A DNA stretch of 64,000 nt from Nitratidesulfovibrio sp. SRB-5 (GCF_019931275.1 NZ_JAIOTY010000001.1:62001-126000), one strand, 5' to 3'; shown: positions 35,772 to 44,442, counted from the stretch's first letter. Numbers and translations: made by a program. Notes: generated from the sequence alone by a model not told the origin.

Positions 35772-36698
35772 CTATTCTGCCCCTGCCGCCCCGTCCACCT
35801 TGTCGCGCAGGGCATCGCGGATGCGGCACACCCCGCACACCTCGTTGGAGGTGGGGTAGCCGCAGCGGGTGCAGCCGCTCAGGTCCACGCCGTCCTCGTT
35901 GTCGGCACGGGCGAACACGGGGCGGCCCCGTTCCAGGAAGCCCTGGTAGAAATCCAGCTTGCGCCCGGGCATTTCTTCCTCAAGGTCGGTCAGCAGCTTC
36001 TTGTAGAAGGTGAAGCTGGCCCCGCCGGAATAGGGGCAGGGCGCGTAGTGGTGCTCTATGCCCATGAGGAAGGCGTAGTTGGCGGTCTCGAACTCCGAAA
36101 GCCGCCACAGGGGCTTCACCTTGCGGGCAAAGCCGCCGTCGGCGGCAAGGTCCGGGCCCTGGTCGCTCAGGTAGGCCACGTCCCAGCGCAGGGTATTGCT
36201 GAACAGCCGGGCGATTTCGTCGTCCAGGTTGTGGCCGGTGGCCAGCACGGTGAAGTTTTCGTCCAGCGCGGTCTTGTTGAAGAAATAGCGCTTGATCTTG
36301 CCGCAGGCCGAACACACCGGACGGTTGAGCCGGGCCTTCACGTCGGGAATGGCCAGCCCTTCGGCACCCATTTCCTTCACGATCAGGTTCAGGCCGTGCT
36401 TTTCGCAGAAGCGTTCCACCACCCCGCGCGCGGCGGGCGAGGAGCCGGGAATGGCCAGGTCGATGTGCAGGCCGGTCACGTCGTAGCCCAGCCGCGAAAG
36501 TTCCAGCATCAGGCTCAGCGAATCCTTGCCGCCGGAAAGGGCGACCAGGATGCGGTCGTCATGGGTGAACAGCTTGCGTTCCTTGATGCCGCGCTCCACC
36601 TGGCGGGTGAAGAACAGCAGGAAGCATTCGGCGCAGAAGCCGGTATGGTGGCTGGGCAGGGACACGACTGCGGTATCCTTGCAGCGTTTGCATTTCAT
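35772..36698 (-). CDS. TtuA/TtcA-family tRNA thiolation PP-loop ATPase
   Basis: 308 residues. The N-terminal zinc finger (MKCKRCKDTA...HHTGFCAECF), PP-loop ALSGGKDSLSLML (about 54-66), RPVCSACGKIKRYFFNKTA with two of the Fe-S cysteines, ATGHNLDDEIARL and a C-terminal zinc finger (CTRCGYPTSNEVCGVCRIRDA) match the TtuA/NcsA type, which puts sulfur on tRNA uridine (position 54 or 34) using an Fe-S cluster and a ubiquitin-like sulfur carrier. The gene for a ThiS-like protein lies 327 bases upstream on the same strand and is the obvious carrier candidate. TtcA (cytidine-32) has a related core but usually lacks both zinc fingers. AGGAT precedes the ATG. Confidence 0.9.
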   Translation of the reverse strand: MKCKRCKDTAVVSLPSHHTGFCAECFLLFFTRQVERGIKERKLFTHDDRILVALSGGKDSLSLMLELSRLGYDVTGLHIDLAIPGSSPAARGVVERFCEKHGLNLIVKEMGAEGLAIPDVKARLNRPVCSACGKIKRYFFNKTALDENFTVLATGHNLDDEIARLFSNTLRWDVAYLSDQGPDLAADGGFARKVKPLWRLSEFETANYAFLMGIEHHYAPCPYSGGASFTFYKKLLTDLEEEMPGRKLDFYQGFLERGRPVFARADNEDGVDLSGCTRCGYPTSNEVCGVCRIRDALRDKVDGAAGAE

Positions 36699-37025
36699 GG
36701 TGCGTTATCCTTTCGGGTTGCGGTGCGTGCGGTGCCCATGGTGAAGGGCGCCGGCCACAGCCGGGGAGTAGGAAACATCGCAAACGGCGGGGTTTTGTTC
36801 TCTGGCAAGGAAGACGAAGCTTTTGCGGAGGGAGCGTGCGGCAGCCGTTGCACGAACAACGTGAGTGTTACGGATGGCGGCCACAGAGCGCTCTTTGGTC
36901 CGTGACCGGAGCAAAAGCGAGTCTGACGCGTTACTCTTGATGTTCGTGGGGCTCGCAGGCTCGCCCAACGGCCACGCTACGCGCCCTTCGGGTCGCTCAG
37001 CCAGAGGGCAAAAGCGCGCCGGTTG
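36699..37025. other. Structured spacer between ThiS-like and TtuA-like genes
   Basis: 327 bases, no credible gene. CACGAACA near 36852 and TGTTCGTG near 36942 form an 8-bp inverted repeat about 80 bases apart; GGGCTCGCAGGCTCGCCC near 36950 is a small hairpin, and GCGCCCTTCGGGTCGC near 36978 another. Base composition is lower in GC than the flanks. It could be a structured leader of the TtuA-like gene or a repeat element; no known riboswitch was recognised. Confidence 0.4.
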
Positions 37026-37277
37026 CTATCCGCTGGAAGTGACAATGCGGATCAGCAGCTCATCATCCGGCAGCACTTCGCGGTCGGGGGTCAGCAGGCC
37101 GCCGTCGCGCACCACGATGGCCGTGGTGGGGCGGATGCCCAGCTTGCGCAGCACCTGCAACACGGTCTTCTCGCGCGGCATGGTCAGCAGCTGTTCCTTG
37201 GGTTGCAGGCGCACCGTGATGGTGCGCGGGGCGAACGTGCGGCGTTCGCCGGGGGTGGTTTCCGGGGTGTGTTCCAT
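37026..37277 (-). CDS. Small ThiS/MoaD/TtuB-like ubiquitin-fold sulfur-carrier protein
   Basis: 83 residues with the beta-grasp pattern of small sulfur carriers: TITVRLQPKEQLLTMPREKTVLQVLRKLGIRPTTAIVVRDGGLLTPDREVLPDDELLIRIVTSSG. The usual C-terminal Gly-Gly is replaced by Ser-Gly (SSG). Carriers that are activated need a free C-terminal glycine, which is present; the penultimate Ser is uncommon. It is followed on the same strand by the TtuA-like thiolase gene, supporting a role in tRNA thiolation. The start at 37277 is fixed by length; only a short GGGA precedes it. Confidence 0.8.
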   Translation of the reverse strand: MEHTPETTPGERRTFAPRTITVRLQPKEQLLTMPREKTVLQVLRKLGIRPTTAIVVRDGGLLTPDREVLPDDELLIRIVTSSG

Positions 37278-37528
37278 GGTCCCGTCTTTTGGTGAAGGTT
37301 CGTGGGAGGGGCGCGACCGCAACGTTTTCCACGGCGGCGCCCGGGCCGCGTACCGGAAGCGCACCATACCCGTTTGCCCCCCGATGGCAAGGTGCGGCGC
37401 GGCGGGCATCAGGCGCTGGCGCGGCATCTGGTGCAGGGCCCGGCGCGGGGCCCGGCGGGGCTCGGGCGGCGTGGCGCGATCCCCGTCATCCTTCGGGGTG
37501 AAGATGTCGCGCCGCCGGGGCGGGTTGC

Positions 37529-37557
37529 TTGTCTTCACCGCGCGCCTGTACTATCCT
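37529..37557 (+). promoter_or_regulatory. Putative sigma70 promoter for the receiver gene at 37758
   Basis: TTGTCT at 37529-37534, a 17-base spacer and TATCCT at 37552-37557, about 200 bases before the ATG. The rest of the 480-bp divergent spacer (37278-37757) has no credible gene. Confidence 0.45.
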
Positions 37558-37757
37558 TGGCAAAGGTCCGGGGACAGCCTGCCGCCCACGTGTGCGTGGG
37601 GCGTGCATCCCGCGCGGCCCGCGTGGCCCCCGTATCCCTGTATCCTTGCGTGCCGGGCGCTCGTGCGCCTGTGTGCATGCACGCAACGTGTGGCGGGCGC
37701 GGCGCCCGCGGCCCTTGCCCCGTCATCCCCCAGCGCCCCAGCCTTCGGAGGTGAACC

Positions 37758-38126
37758 ATGTCGGCCAAGAAGATACTTGTCGTGGACGATGAAAAGCACA
37801 TCCGCATGCTGTACCAGGAAGAACTGGAAGGCGAAGGCTACACCGTGGCCGTGTCCGACGGGCGCGAACCCATCCTCGACGTGGTGGCCCGCGAAAAGCC
37901 CCTGGTGGTGGTGCTGGACATCAAGCTGGGGCCGGACCTTTCGGGTCTGGACCTGTTGCAGGAAATTCGCCGGGGCGAACCCACCCTGCCGGTCATCCTG
38001 TCCACGGCCTACGATTCCTTCCAGCACGACCTGAAGTCCGTGGTGGCCGACTACTACGTGGTCAAGTCCGTGGACCTCACGGAACTGAAGGCCAAGGTGG
38101 CGCTGGCCATCGAAAAAAGATCGTAG
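37758..38126 (+). CDS. Stand-alone response-regulator receiver protein
   Basis: 122 residues, a receiver only: ILVVDDEKHIRMLYQEEL (acidic pair), phospho-acceptor Asp in VVVLDIKLG (about residue 54), LSTAYDS (Ser/Thr switch) and VVKSVDLTELKA (the usual Lys-Pro is Lys-Ser here). CGGAGGTGAACC gives a strong ribosome site. It precedes the kinase at 38517 and is likely one of its partners. There is no output domain, as in CheY/Spo0F-like proteins. Confidence 0.93.
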   Translation: MSAKKILVVDDEKHIRMLYQEELEGEGYTVAVSDGREPILDVVAREKPLVVVLDIKLGPDLSGLDLLQEIRRGEPTLPVILSTAYDSFQHDLKSVVADYYVVKSVDLTELKAKVALAIEKRS

Positions 38127-38516
38127 CCCTTTTCTCCCCTGTCTTTCTTCTTTTTCGCCAGCACCCGTCGGTGGCGGCGTAACTGCCCCGCTTTCTTCGC
38201 GCAGATGGCATGCCCCTTGCTTTTACCCTGTGGGGCGGGTCTTGGTTTGCGCGATATTGCGCGATAGCCGCGCCGTGCGGCCGTCACGCGGTTTGCGTGC
38301 CGCGTGCGCCTGCCCGCGCCGCCCGGTGCGGCCCGCCCCGTTTTCAATTTCTGCACGCTGGCGTCCAATGGGCCGGTGCGTCAGTGTGCCTGCCAGGCGG
38401 GATGCTGGGCGCGCGCCGTCTGCGCGATTGCGTGTCGCGCTGCCGTGGCAGCCCGCCCCGGCGGCATCATGCCTGTTCCGTGTCCGCACCGCCCGGTGCC
38501 AACCCCAGAGGTGCCC
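38127..38516. other. Spacer before the sensor kinase; no gene seen
   Basis: 390 bases. Starts with a pyrimidine-rich stretch (CCCTTTTCTCCCCTGTCTTTCTTCTTTTTC) just after the receiver stop, which lacks a hairpin and so is not a clear terminator. Nothing else recognisable. Confidence 0.4.
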
Positions 38517-40340
38517 ATGCCGGACTCCCTGTTTCCCGTCGGCCGTCGCGTCGCGCTGAACCGGCTCATCTACATGGGCATTCTGGTGGCGTCGGTGCTG
38601 CCGCTGGTGCTGATACTGGGGGTCATGAACCTGCACCTCGGGGTGTCGTTCCGCGAGATGGTCTTCGGCCAGTCGCGCGAAATCGCCGACCGGCACAGCC
38701 AGAAGATCGACGATTTCCTGCACGAACGCCTTGCCAGCGTGCAGATGCTGGTAGAGGCGCAGGGCGCGGGCCTGCTGGACCCGGCCAACCTGAACCGCAA
38801 GCTGGCAGCCATGCGCAGCGCCTATGGCGGCGTGTACGTGGACTTGGGCATGGTGGACGATGCGGGCATCCAGCGGGTGTACGCCGGTCCCCACCGCCTG
38901 GAAGGCACCGACTATTCGCACGAGAACTGGTTCTTGCAGGCTGGCGCGCGCGACGTGTTCATCAGCGACGTGTTCATGGGGGTGCGCAAGTCGCCCCACT
39001 TCATCGTGGCCGTGAAGCTGATGGTGGACGGCAGGGCGTGGATCCTGCGTTCCACCATCGATTTCGCCAGCTTCGTCTCGCTGGTGGAGGACGTCCGCGT
39101 GGGGGCCACGGGCCAGGCCTGCATCATCAACCGGGCTGGCGCGTTCCAGACCTCCGGGGGGCGTCATTCGGCGGGCGACGGCGCGCAACTGGCGGAATTC
39201 GCCCGCCGGGTGTTCGGCGGCGGCATTGCGGGCATGGAACAGGACCGCGCCTTCGAGGAAGGCGACATGGTCTACGCCATGTCACGCCTGAAGGGCGGCG
39301 ACTGGATACTGGTGTTCCAGCAATCCACGCGCGAGGCGTTGCAGGGCCTGCACGCGGCCCAGCGCACCCTGTTTCTGGTGCTGGGGCTGGCCTCCATCGC
39401 GGTGCTGGTGCTGGGCATGTTCCTGGCCCAGCGCATCATCGAGCGCATCGACGGGCTGGAGCGTGAAATGGCCGCCCTCAATGCCCAGGTGGTGGAGGCG
39501 GGCAAACTGTCGGCCCTGGGCGAGATGGCGGCGGGCATCGCCCACGAGATCAACAACCCCGTGGCCATCATGATGGAAGAGGCGGGCTGGATAGAGGACG
39601 TGCTGGGCGAACTGCAAGAGCAGGACGCCGTGCGCGAGATAGGCGACAGCGCCCGCCAGATCCGCACCCAGGGTGTGCGCTGCCGCGACATCACCCACAA
39701 GCTGCTCAGCTTCGCGCGCCGCTCCGACCGCGAGGTGCACGCCGTGGACATCAATGCCATGGTCACCGAGATGGTGGAGCTTTCCGGCCAGAAGGCCCGC
39801 ACCGTCAGCGTGCACGTGGTGGTGGCCATGGCAGAGGGGCTGCCGCCGGTGGCCGCCTCGCCCTCCGAGTTGCAGCAGGTGTTCCTGAACCTGTTCAACA
39901 ACGCCTTCGACGCCATGGAAGGTTCCGGCGGCACCCTGAAGGTGGCCACCTTGATGAGCGACAACGGCATGGTGGCCGTGAACGTGGCCGACACCGGCCC
40001 CGGCATGCCGGAGGCCATCCTGCAGCGCATCTACGACCCGTTCTTCACCACCAAGCCGGTGGGCAAGGGCACGGGCCTTGGCCTGTCCATCTGCTACGGC
40101 ATCATCAACAAGATGGGCGGCGAGATAAAGGTGAGCAGCATCGTGGGGGTGGGCACCACCTTTCAGGTGTTGCTGCCGCCGTTCGACCCTGCCGTGCACG
40201 CGGCGCAGGCCGCCCAGGGAACCGGATTGCTGGCGGGCGGGGGACGCCTGACCTCGGCCTGCCCGGCCCCGAACCCGTCAGGCGGAAAGCCTGAACTCCC
40301 CGGCACGACACCCCCCGATGGGGGCAGCAAGGATACATGA
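38517..40340 (+). CDS. Membrane sensor histidine kinase with extracytoplasmic Cache-like domain
   Basis: 607 residues. TM1 at about 18-40 (LIYMGILVASVLPLVLILGVM), a Cache-like periplasmic domain (GGVYVDLGMVDDAGIQRVYAGP, DYSHENWFLQAG, FISDVFMGVRKSPHF), TM2 at about 280-300 (LFLVLGLASIAVLVLGMFLA), then HisKA with AAGIAHEINNPVA (His about 342) and HATPase (VNVADTGPGMPEAIL, GKGTGLGLSICYGIINKMGG). The HEINNP form is NtrB-like. The tail from about residue 560 is low complexity. AGAGGTG precedes ATG 38517; its stop overlaps the ATG of the receiver at 40337 (ATGA). Together with 37758 it makes a receiver/kinase/receiver set. Confidence 0.93.
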   Translation: MPDSLFPVGRRVALNRLIYMGILVASVLPLVLILGVMNLHLGVSFREMVFGQSREIADRHSQKIDDFLHERLASVQMLVEAQGAGLLDPANLNRKLAAMRSAYGGVYVDLGMVDDAGIQRVYAGPHRLEGTDYSHENWFLQAGARDVFISDVFMGVRKSPHFIVAVKLMVDGRAWILRSTIDFASFVSLVEDVRVGATGQACIINRAGAFQTSGGRHSAGDGAQLAEFARRVFGGGIAGMEQDRAFEEGDMVYAMSRLKGGDWILVFQQSTREALQGLHAAQRTLFLVLGLASIAVLVLGMFLAQRIIERIDGLEREMAALNAQVVEAGKLSALGEMAAGIAHEINNPVAIMMEEAGWIEDVLGELQEQDAVREIGDSARQIRTQGVRCRDITHKLLSFARRSDREVHAVDINAMVTEMVELSGQKARTVSVHVVVAMAEGLPPVAASPSELQQVFLNLFNNAFDAMEGSGGTLKVATLMSDNGMVAVNVADTGPGMPEAILQRIYDPFFTTKPVGKGTGLGLSICYGIINKMGGEIKVSSIVGVGTTFQVLLPPFDPAVHAAQAAQGTGLLAGGGRLTSACPAPNPSGGKPELPGTTPPDGGSKDT

Positions 40341-40795
40341 TGAGCGAGACCCACTCCAACACCTCTCCGCCGGGTTCGCCGTCCGATGCGGAAACCGGCT
40401 CCGGGCCCGGCAGCGCCGCAGCCCCCATCCGGCTGCTGCTGGTGGACGACGAAGCGGGCTTCATCCGGGTGATGCAGAAGCGCCTGTCCCGGCGCGGCTA
40501 CGTGGTGGACACCGCGGGCAGCGGCGCCGAGGCCCTGCGCACCCTGCGCGGGGCGGCCTATGATGCGGCGGTGTTCGACCTGAAGATGGACGACATGGAC
40601 GGCTTCGAACTGCTGCGCGTGGTGCGGCGCATGGCCCCGGAAATGGCCGTGATCATGCTGACCGGCCACGGCGGCGCCGAAGAAGCGCGCGAGGGCATGC
40701 GCCTTGGCGCGGCGGGATACCTGCTGAAGCCGTGCGAGATGGAGGAACTGGTCTGCGCCATAGAGCGGGCGCTGGGGCGCGGCGCGCCGGGATAG
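40337..40795 (+). CDS. Response-regulator receiver protein
   Basis: 152 residues: 30 residues of Ser/Gly/Pro linker, then a receiver with LLLVDDEAGF, the phospho-acceptor Asp in AAVFDLKMDDMDG (about residue 80), MLTGHGG and LLKPCEMEEL (Lys-Pro). No output domain. Its ATG overlaps the stop of the kinase gene by four bases, so it is translated together with the kinase and is its closest partner. The nearby gene at 54403 encodes a very similar small receiver. Confidence 0.92.
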   Translation: MMSETHSNTSPPGSPSDAETGSGPGSAAAPIRLLLVDDEAGFIRVMQKRLSRRGYVVDTAGSGAEALRTLRGAAYDAAVFDLKMDDMDGFELLRVVRRMAPEMAVIMLTGHGGAEEAREGMRLGAAGYLLKPCEMEELVCAIERALGRGAPG

Positions 40796-41013
40796 CCCCC
40801 GCGCGACGGAGTCGCCGGGCATGCCCGGCATCCGCCCGCCGTAGCCATCAAGAGTTCGTTTCATCCGTATCCAAGGTGCCGCCGGGGCCGCCGTCCACGA
40901 CGGTTTGTACTGACGAACCTGCCGCCAGTGCCGCCACCGCCTCAACGGGCGCAAGGCCCGCGAAGCCGCAGGCCCCTTGCCCTGCCCCCGCCTTCGTGGT
41001 AGCCGCAGGGGTC

Positions 41014-41688
41014 ATGTTCGATACCGACCTTGCCGTCAACATCAAGCGACTGGCCGTCGCCTTCGTGCCCATGCTGCTCGGCATGGTCTGTCACGAGGTG
41101 GCGCACGGCTGGGCCGCCTGGAAGCGCGGCGACCCCACGGCCAAGATGCTGGGGCGGCTGACCCTGAATCCGCTGCCGCATCTGGACGTGATGGGCTCGC
41201 TGCTGTTCGTGTTCACCGCCCTCACCAGTCCGTTCATCCTCGGCTGGGCCAAGCCCGTGCCGGTCAACACCCGGTATTTCCGGTCGCCCCGGCGCGACAT
41301 GGCGCTGGTCTCGTTTGCCGGTCCGCTGGCCAACATCGTGGTGGCCGTGGGCTTTGCCGTGGCCTATCGCCTGCTTACCCTCGCCATGCCCATCTCGCAG
41401 TGGGAGGGCAACGGCGTGTACGATTTCTTCCTGAACATGTGCGCCGTGGGCGTGTGGGTGAACTTCACCCTGGCCTGGTTCAACCTGACCCCCATCCCGC
41501 CGCTGGACGGCAGCAACATCCTGGCCGGGGTTCTGCCGCGCAAGCTGGCGTGGCATTACTACCGCCTGGAACGCTACGGGCTGATCCTGGTGGTCATCCT
41601 GCTGGCCACGGGCATGCTGTTCAAGGTGGTCTGGCCGCTGGTGCAGATGTCCGTCGATCTTGTCTCGGCCATCGTGGGCATCCGCTAG
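41014..41688 (+). CDS. Site-2-protease-like zinc metallopeptidase (M50), integral membrane
   Basis: 224 residues. HEVAHG at residues 27-32 is the HExxH zinc site inside the first transmembrane segment, and NLTPIPPLDG (about 155-164) is the second ligand motif (xPxPPLDG), both characteristic of M50. At least four hydrophobic helices (LAVAFVPMLLGMV, MGSLLFVFTALTS, VSFAGPLANIVVAVGFAVAY, LILVVILLATGMLF). It lacks a PDZ or CBS domain, so it is the small S2P group of unknown substrate rather than RseP. Start ATG 41014 chosen from AGGGGT upstream and the conserved N-terminus; upstream frame has low-quality coding. It precedes trpS by 148 bp. Confidence 0.9.
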   Translation: MFDTDLAVNIKRLAVAFVPMLLGMVCHEVAHGWAAWKRGDPTAKMLGRLTLNPLPHLDVMGSLLFVFTALTSPFILGWAKPVPVNTRYFRSPRRDMALVSFAGPLANIVVAVGFAVAYRLLTLAMPISQWEGNGVYDFFLNMCAVGVWVNFTLAWFNLTPIPPLDGSNILAGVLPRKLAWHYYRLERYGLILVVILLATGMLFKVVWPLVQMSVDLVSAIVGIR

Positions 41689-41835
41689 CCCCACCTCGGC
41701 CCGCCAGTCCTGGCCCGCGCCGGTGCGGTATGCAACGCCCGGCGCGCCTGTTTTGCGCAATTCCGCATGGCGCCCGGCCTCGCCGCCGCGCACCACGCTT
41801 CGACATCCCATTCCCTTCCGGAGGATCGACAGATC

Positions 41836-42825
41836 ATGACCACCCCCGACAAGCGCACCGTTTCCGGCATGCGGCCCACCGGGCCGCTGCACCTTGGCCA
41901 CTACTTCGGCGTGCTGAAGAACTGGGTCGAGATGCAGCATGAAATGGAAGCGTTCTTCTTCGTGGCCGACTGGCATGCCCTGACCAGCGACTACGCCGAT
42001 CCTTCGCGCATCCGCGAGTTCGTGCCCGAACTGGTCACCGACTGGGTTGCCGCAGGCCTCGATCCGGAAAAGTGCGTGATGTTCCAGCAGTCGCACATCA
42101 AGGAACACGCGGAACTGCACCTCATCCTGTCCATGATCACCCCGGTGAGCTGGCTGGAACGCAACCCCACCTACAAGGAACAGAAGCAGGAAGTGGTCAA
42201 CAAGGACCTCGGCAACTACGGGTTCCTCGGCTACCCGGTGCTGATGGCCTCCGACATCCTGATCTACCACCCCAAGTGGGTGCCCGTGGGCCAGGATCAG
42301 CTGCCCCACCTGGAGCTGACCCGCGAAATCGCCCGCCGCTTCAACTTCCTGTACGGCGACTATTTCCCCGAGCCGGAAGCGCGCCTGACCCCGGCGGCCA
42401 AGTGTCCCGGCCTTGATGGCCGCAAGATGTCCAAAAGCTACGGCAACGCCATCTACCTGCGCGACACCATGGAGGAAATCGCCCCCAAGGTGCGCGGCAT
42501 GTTCACCGATACCAACCGCCTGCGCAAGAGCGACCCCGGCAACCCCGACGTGTGCAACCTGTTCCCCTACCACGAGCTGATGGCCAGCCCGGACCAGCAG
42601 GCCGAAATCCGTCAGGGCTGCACCTCTGCCTCGCTGGGCTGCGTGGACTGCAAGAAGATATTCCTCGAAAACCTGGGCGCCTTCCTGGGGCCGCTGCACG
42701 AGCGCCGCGCCGCCCTGCTGGCCAACCCCAAGGGCATTCAGGACATCCTGGATGCCGGGGATACCCGCGCCCGCGCCGAGGCGTCGAGGATCATGGACGG
42801 CGTTCGCGACCGCCTCAACTTCTAG
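41836..42825 (+). CDS. trpS: Tryptophanyl-tRNA synthetase
   Basis: Class I synthetase charging tRNA-Trp. 329 residues. HIGH-type motif PLHLGHYFG (about 17-25), KMSKS loop GRKMSKSYGNA (about 195-205), the Trp/ATP pocket segments SQSH... and LGYPVLMASDILIYHPKWVPVGQDQLPHLELTREIA. The C-terminal part GCTSASLGCVDCKKIFLENL matches the bacterial type that lacks an N-terminal extension. AGGA lies ten bases before the ATG. Monocistronic or co-transcribed with the M50 gene; followed by a long palindromic element (42884). Confidence 0.96.
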   Translation: MTTPDKRTVSGMRPTGPLHLGHYFGVLKNWVEMQHEMEAFFFVADWHALTSDYADPSRIREFVPELVTDWVAAGLDPEKCVMFQQSHIKEHAELHLILSMITPVSWLERNPTYKEQKQEVVNKDLGNYGFLGYPVLMASDILIYHPKWVPVGQDQLPHLELTREIARRFNFLYGDYFPEPEARLTPAAKCPGLDGRKMSKSYGNAIYLRDTMEEIAPKVRGMFTDTNRLRKSDPGNPDVCNLFPYHELMASPDQQAEIRQGCTSASLGCVDCKKIFLENLGAFLGPLHERRAALLANPKGIQDILDAGDTRARAEASRIMDGVRDRLNF

Positions 42826-42883
42826 CCTACCCTCAGGCGACGCACGCCGCTGCAAGGCGGGGCGCGTCGCTCGGTGCCGCCTT

Positions 42884-42947
42884 GCGCGGGCAAACGCCTT
42901 CCTTGACGTAGCGCTGCTACGCCTGCGTCGGCGTTTACCCGTGCGCC
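42884..42947. repeat. Nested inverted-repeat element downstream of trpS
   Basis: Arms GCGCGGGCAAACGCC (42884) and GGCGTTTACCCGTGCGC (about 42930) pair imperfectly; inside, GTAGC-GCT-GCTAC (42908-42920) is a perfect small hairpin flanked by GACG/CGTC. A wider arm GCAAGGCG (42852) with CGCCTTGC (42945) extends it. This looks like an intergenic mosaic (REP/BIME-like) element. It may also end trpS transcription, though no T run follows. Confidence 0.6.
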
Positions 42948-43119
42948 TTGCCCCGAACGCCGCGTCCGCCTTTCGCATGGCGCGCGCCGTCCTCGGGCAG
43001 GCTGTGGAAAGGTAGCGACAGGTAAATTGCTCTGCCCCACGGCAAGAGACATTGGTATCGCTCGGGTGCCCACCCAATGACCGCGCCGGACATCCGACGC
43101 ACTGCCAAGCGAGGCGAAG

Positions 43120-43941
43120 ATGACCGGCGAGACGAACAAGTGTAGCGGATGCGGCCCGACTGGTGCGGAAGTGGCTCAGGGCGACGAGACCCAGGCTTTT
43201 CTGGAAAGCCTGCCGGAGTTGCAGGCGGGGCAGACCTTCAGGTTTGCCTGCCATCCCGGCGTGCGCTGCTTCAACGCCTGCTGTTCCGACCTGAACATGC
43301 CGCTCACGCCGTACGACGTGTTGCGGCTGCGCCGCAATCTGGGCATGGGCAGCGAGGAGTTCATCAACACCCATGCCCGCGTGGGCCAGTATCCGGACAC
43401 CGGCTTTCCCGCCCTGTTCCTGCGCATGAGCGACCACCCGCTGAAGTTGTGCCCGTTCGTCAGCGATGCCGGGTGCACCGTGTACCCCGACCGTTCCGGC
43501 GCCTGCCGCACCTATCCGCTGGGGCGCGCCACCAAGGAAGACGAGGCGGGCAGCGTGGTGGAGCAGTTCTTCGTGGTGCGCGAGGAACACTGTAGGGGCT
43601 TCGACGAGTCCGGCGAATGGTCCAGCGGCACCTGGCTGGCCGATCAGGGGCTGGAGCCATACAATGCCTCCAACGACCGCTACATGCGCCTCATGGCGCG
43701 CTGCAAGCGGCAGGGCGCGGCCATCAGCCCCAAGCAGGCCACCATGGTGTTGCTGGCCTGCTACCAGTTGGACCGTTTCGTCGATTTCATCCGGGGCGTG
43801 AAGCTGTTCGACCGGTTGGAGATGGACGCGGACCGCCAGCAGCAGGTGCTGGACGACGAGGAAGCCCGCCTCGATTTCGCCTACGACTGGGCGGAACTGG
43901 TGCTGTTCGGCGATTGCGCGGCGCTGCGCATGAAGGCGTAG
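43120..43941 (+). CDS. YkgJ-family cysteine-cluster protein (probable metal-binding)
   Basis: 273 residues. The CxxCxxCC-type cluster family: HPGVRCFNACCSDLNMPLTPYDVLRLRRNLG, CPFVSDAGCTVYPDRSGACRTYPLGR, and EEHCRGF, with eight to nine cysteines arranged as in the YkgJ (UPF0153) family, thought to bind zinc or an Fe-S cluster. The N-terminus has an extra CSGCG. The C-terminal 100 residues are helical. Function unproven; several relatives lie near anaerobic redox genes. GAGG precedes the ATG. The decayed CRISPR array begins ten bases after the stop. Confidence 0.85.
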   Translation: MTGETNKCSGCGPTGAEVAQGDETQAFLESLPELQAGQTFRFACHPGVRCFNACCSDLNMPLTPYDVLRLRRNLGMGSEEFINTHARVGQYPDTGFPALFLRMSDHPLKLCPFVSDAGCTVYPDRSGACRTYPLGRATKEDEAGSVVEQFFVVREEHCRGFDESGEWSSGTWLADQGLEPYNASNDRYMRLMARCKRQGAAISPKQATMVLLACYQLDRFVDFIRGVKLFDRLEMDADRQQQVLDDEEARLDFAYDWAELVLFGDCAALRMKA

Positions 43942-43950
43942 CGGGAGTGT

Positions 43951-44242
43951 CGCGCACCCCTTGCGGGTGCGTGGGTTGAAACCGCAGGTCTTCTTTGGCC
44001 TTGGAAACGGTGATTCGTCGCACCCTTCGCGGGTGCGTGGGTTGAAACAAAATCCACGAAAAGCATATACCGGACTGCGTCGTACCTTTTCGTTGGTGCG
44101 TGGGTTGAAACATCCGTCACGTGAAGCATCAAGCCGATTACCCCGGTCGCACCCCTCGCGTGTGCGCGGGTTGAAACCTCGGGGGCATGTTGTCGCGATA
44201 CCAGCCTCGCGTCACACCCCTCGCGGGTGCGTGGGTTGAAAC
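43951..44242 (+). CRISPR. Decayed orphan CRISPR array, five type I-C-like repeats, four spacers
   Basis: Repeats at 43951-43982, 44017-44048, 44079-44111, 44146-44177 and 44211-44242, about 32 nt, each ending (G/C)GTGGGTTGAAAC or CGCGGGTTGAAAC and holding the CRISPR-type hairpin CGCACCC/GGGTGCG. They differ from each other: the third has CGTACCTTTTCGTTGG with one extra base, the fourth GTGTGCGCGGG, the fifth GTCACACCCC. Spacers are 34, 30, 34 and 33 nt with unrelated sequence. The end GTTGAAAC and size match type I-C/I-B repeats. No cas gene, no clear leader. A perfect hairpin GCCAACGC-CGAA-GCGTTGGC follows at 44244-44263. Confidence 0.88.
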
Positions 44243-44442
44243 AGCCAACGCCGAAGCGTTGGCCCCTTCCGTCCGGTCGCTCTCCCTCAGGTGGAGCTCC
44301 ACGCGGCTCCGCATTCGAGCATTGGGGCGGCCCGTGTTCGCCCGTTTCCGCCGCGTCATCGTCTCGCCTCCAATGTTCAACCAATGTCCAATGCGCGCCC
44401 GGCGCATCTCCAGTGCTTTCCGGGCGGTCTTCGGAGCCATGC

